Assembly: GCA_021396245.1 (NCBI GenBank)
Contig: WNYE01000182.1
Location: 1 to 17,557 of the forward strand
DNA length: 17,557 nucleotides
Origin: Sporothrix humicola
Lineage: Eukaryota > Ascomycota > Sordariomycetes > Ophiostomatales > Ophiostomataceae
Reading direction: 5' to 3'
Shown here one piece after another: positions 17,488 to 17,557 of the stretch. The notes beneath the pieces were generated by a model, which saw only the letters and a list, made by a program, of their open reading frames with translations, had not been told where the DNA came from and made no database searches. The first letter of the stretch is position 1; every line of letters begins with the position of its first letter. Made by a program: the position numbers and the translations under genes.

Positions 17488-17557
17488 ACAAAAAAAAAAA
17501 AAAAAAAAAAAAAAAAACTTAAAAAAAAATTAATAAAAAAAAACCTTAAACACCCCC
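17444..17557. repeat. T37 / A-run homopolymer and low-complexity end
   Basis: Thirty-seven T (17444-17480) are followed directly by eight A, one C and 28 A (17490-17517), then AT-rich sequence ending ACACCCCC. A long T run abutting a long A run is self-complementary and typical of an assembly or contig end. It could also be the start of another degraded AT-rich repeat like 1-3230. No TTAGGG/CCCTAA telomere repeats are present. Confidence 0.7.

Noticed and set aside
17481..17557. Terminal AT-rich sequence ending in CACCCCC considered as a telomere
   Set aside because: There are no tandem CCCTAA/TTAGGG units; a homopolymer contig end explains it better.

Overview
This window looks like nuclear DNA of a filamentous ascomycete (Pezizomycotina, probably Sordariomycetes; any narrower placement would be a guess). 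The evidence is a short fungal intron with a CTAAC branch point, GC-rich coding sequence, fungal-type protein families, and a 3.2 kb block with the signature of repeat-induced point mutation (RIP). There are no bacterial operons, rRNA genes or CRISPR arrays, and I could confirm no intact tRNA gene.

Layout. Positions 1-3230 are an extremely AT-rich, gene-free block in which CpA and TpG are almost absent while CpG persists, as expected of a RIP-destroyed transposon. The sequence becomes ordinary over about 100 bp (3230-3330). A promoter region follows, then a two-exon mitochondrial carrier of the Ymc1/Ymc2 type on the plus strand (4045-5017). Three single-exon genes then lie head to tail on the minus strand: a RINT-1/TIP-1 family vesicle-tethering subunit (5473-8166), the nuclear exosome 3'-5' exonuclease Rrp6 (8862-11474), and a large secreted Ser/Thr-rich mucin-like protein carrying one six-cysteine, CBM19-like chitin-binding module (12419-14824). 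The remaining 2.7 kb (14825-17557) has no gene I can support. It is strongly purine-biased on the plus strand, holds several palindromic candidate regulatory sites, and ends in a T37 run facing a long A run, probably a contig-end artefact or the edge of another degraded repeat.

The four genes do not form a pathway. The carrier works in mitochondria, RINT-1/Tip20 in Golgi-to-ER retrograde traffic, Rrp6 in nuclear RNA processing and decay, and the mucin at the cell wall or outside the cell. The first three are conserved housekeeping genes. The mucin and its long upstream region are the most lineage-specific part.

I did not find a clearly new multi-gene system. The items most worth a second look are the non-catalytic CBM19-like mucin without an evident GPI signal, its unusually long upstream region, the RIP block and its sharp edge, and a tRNA-half-like hairpin between RRP6 and the RINT-1 gene.
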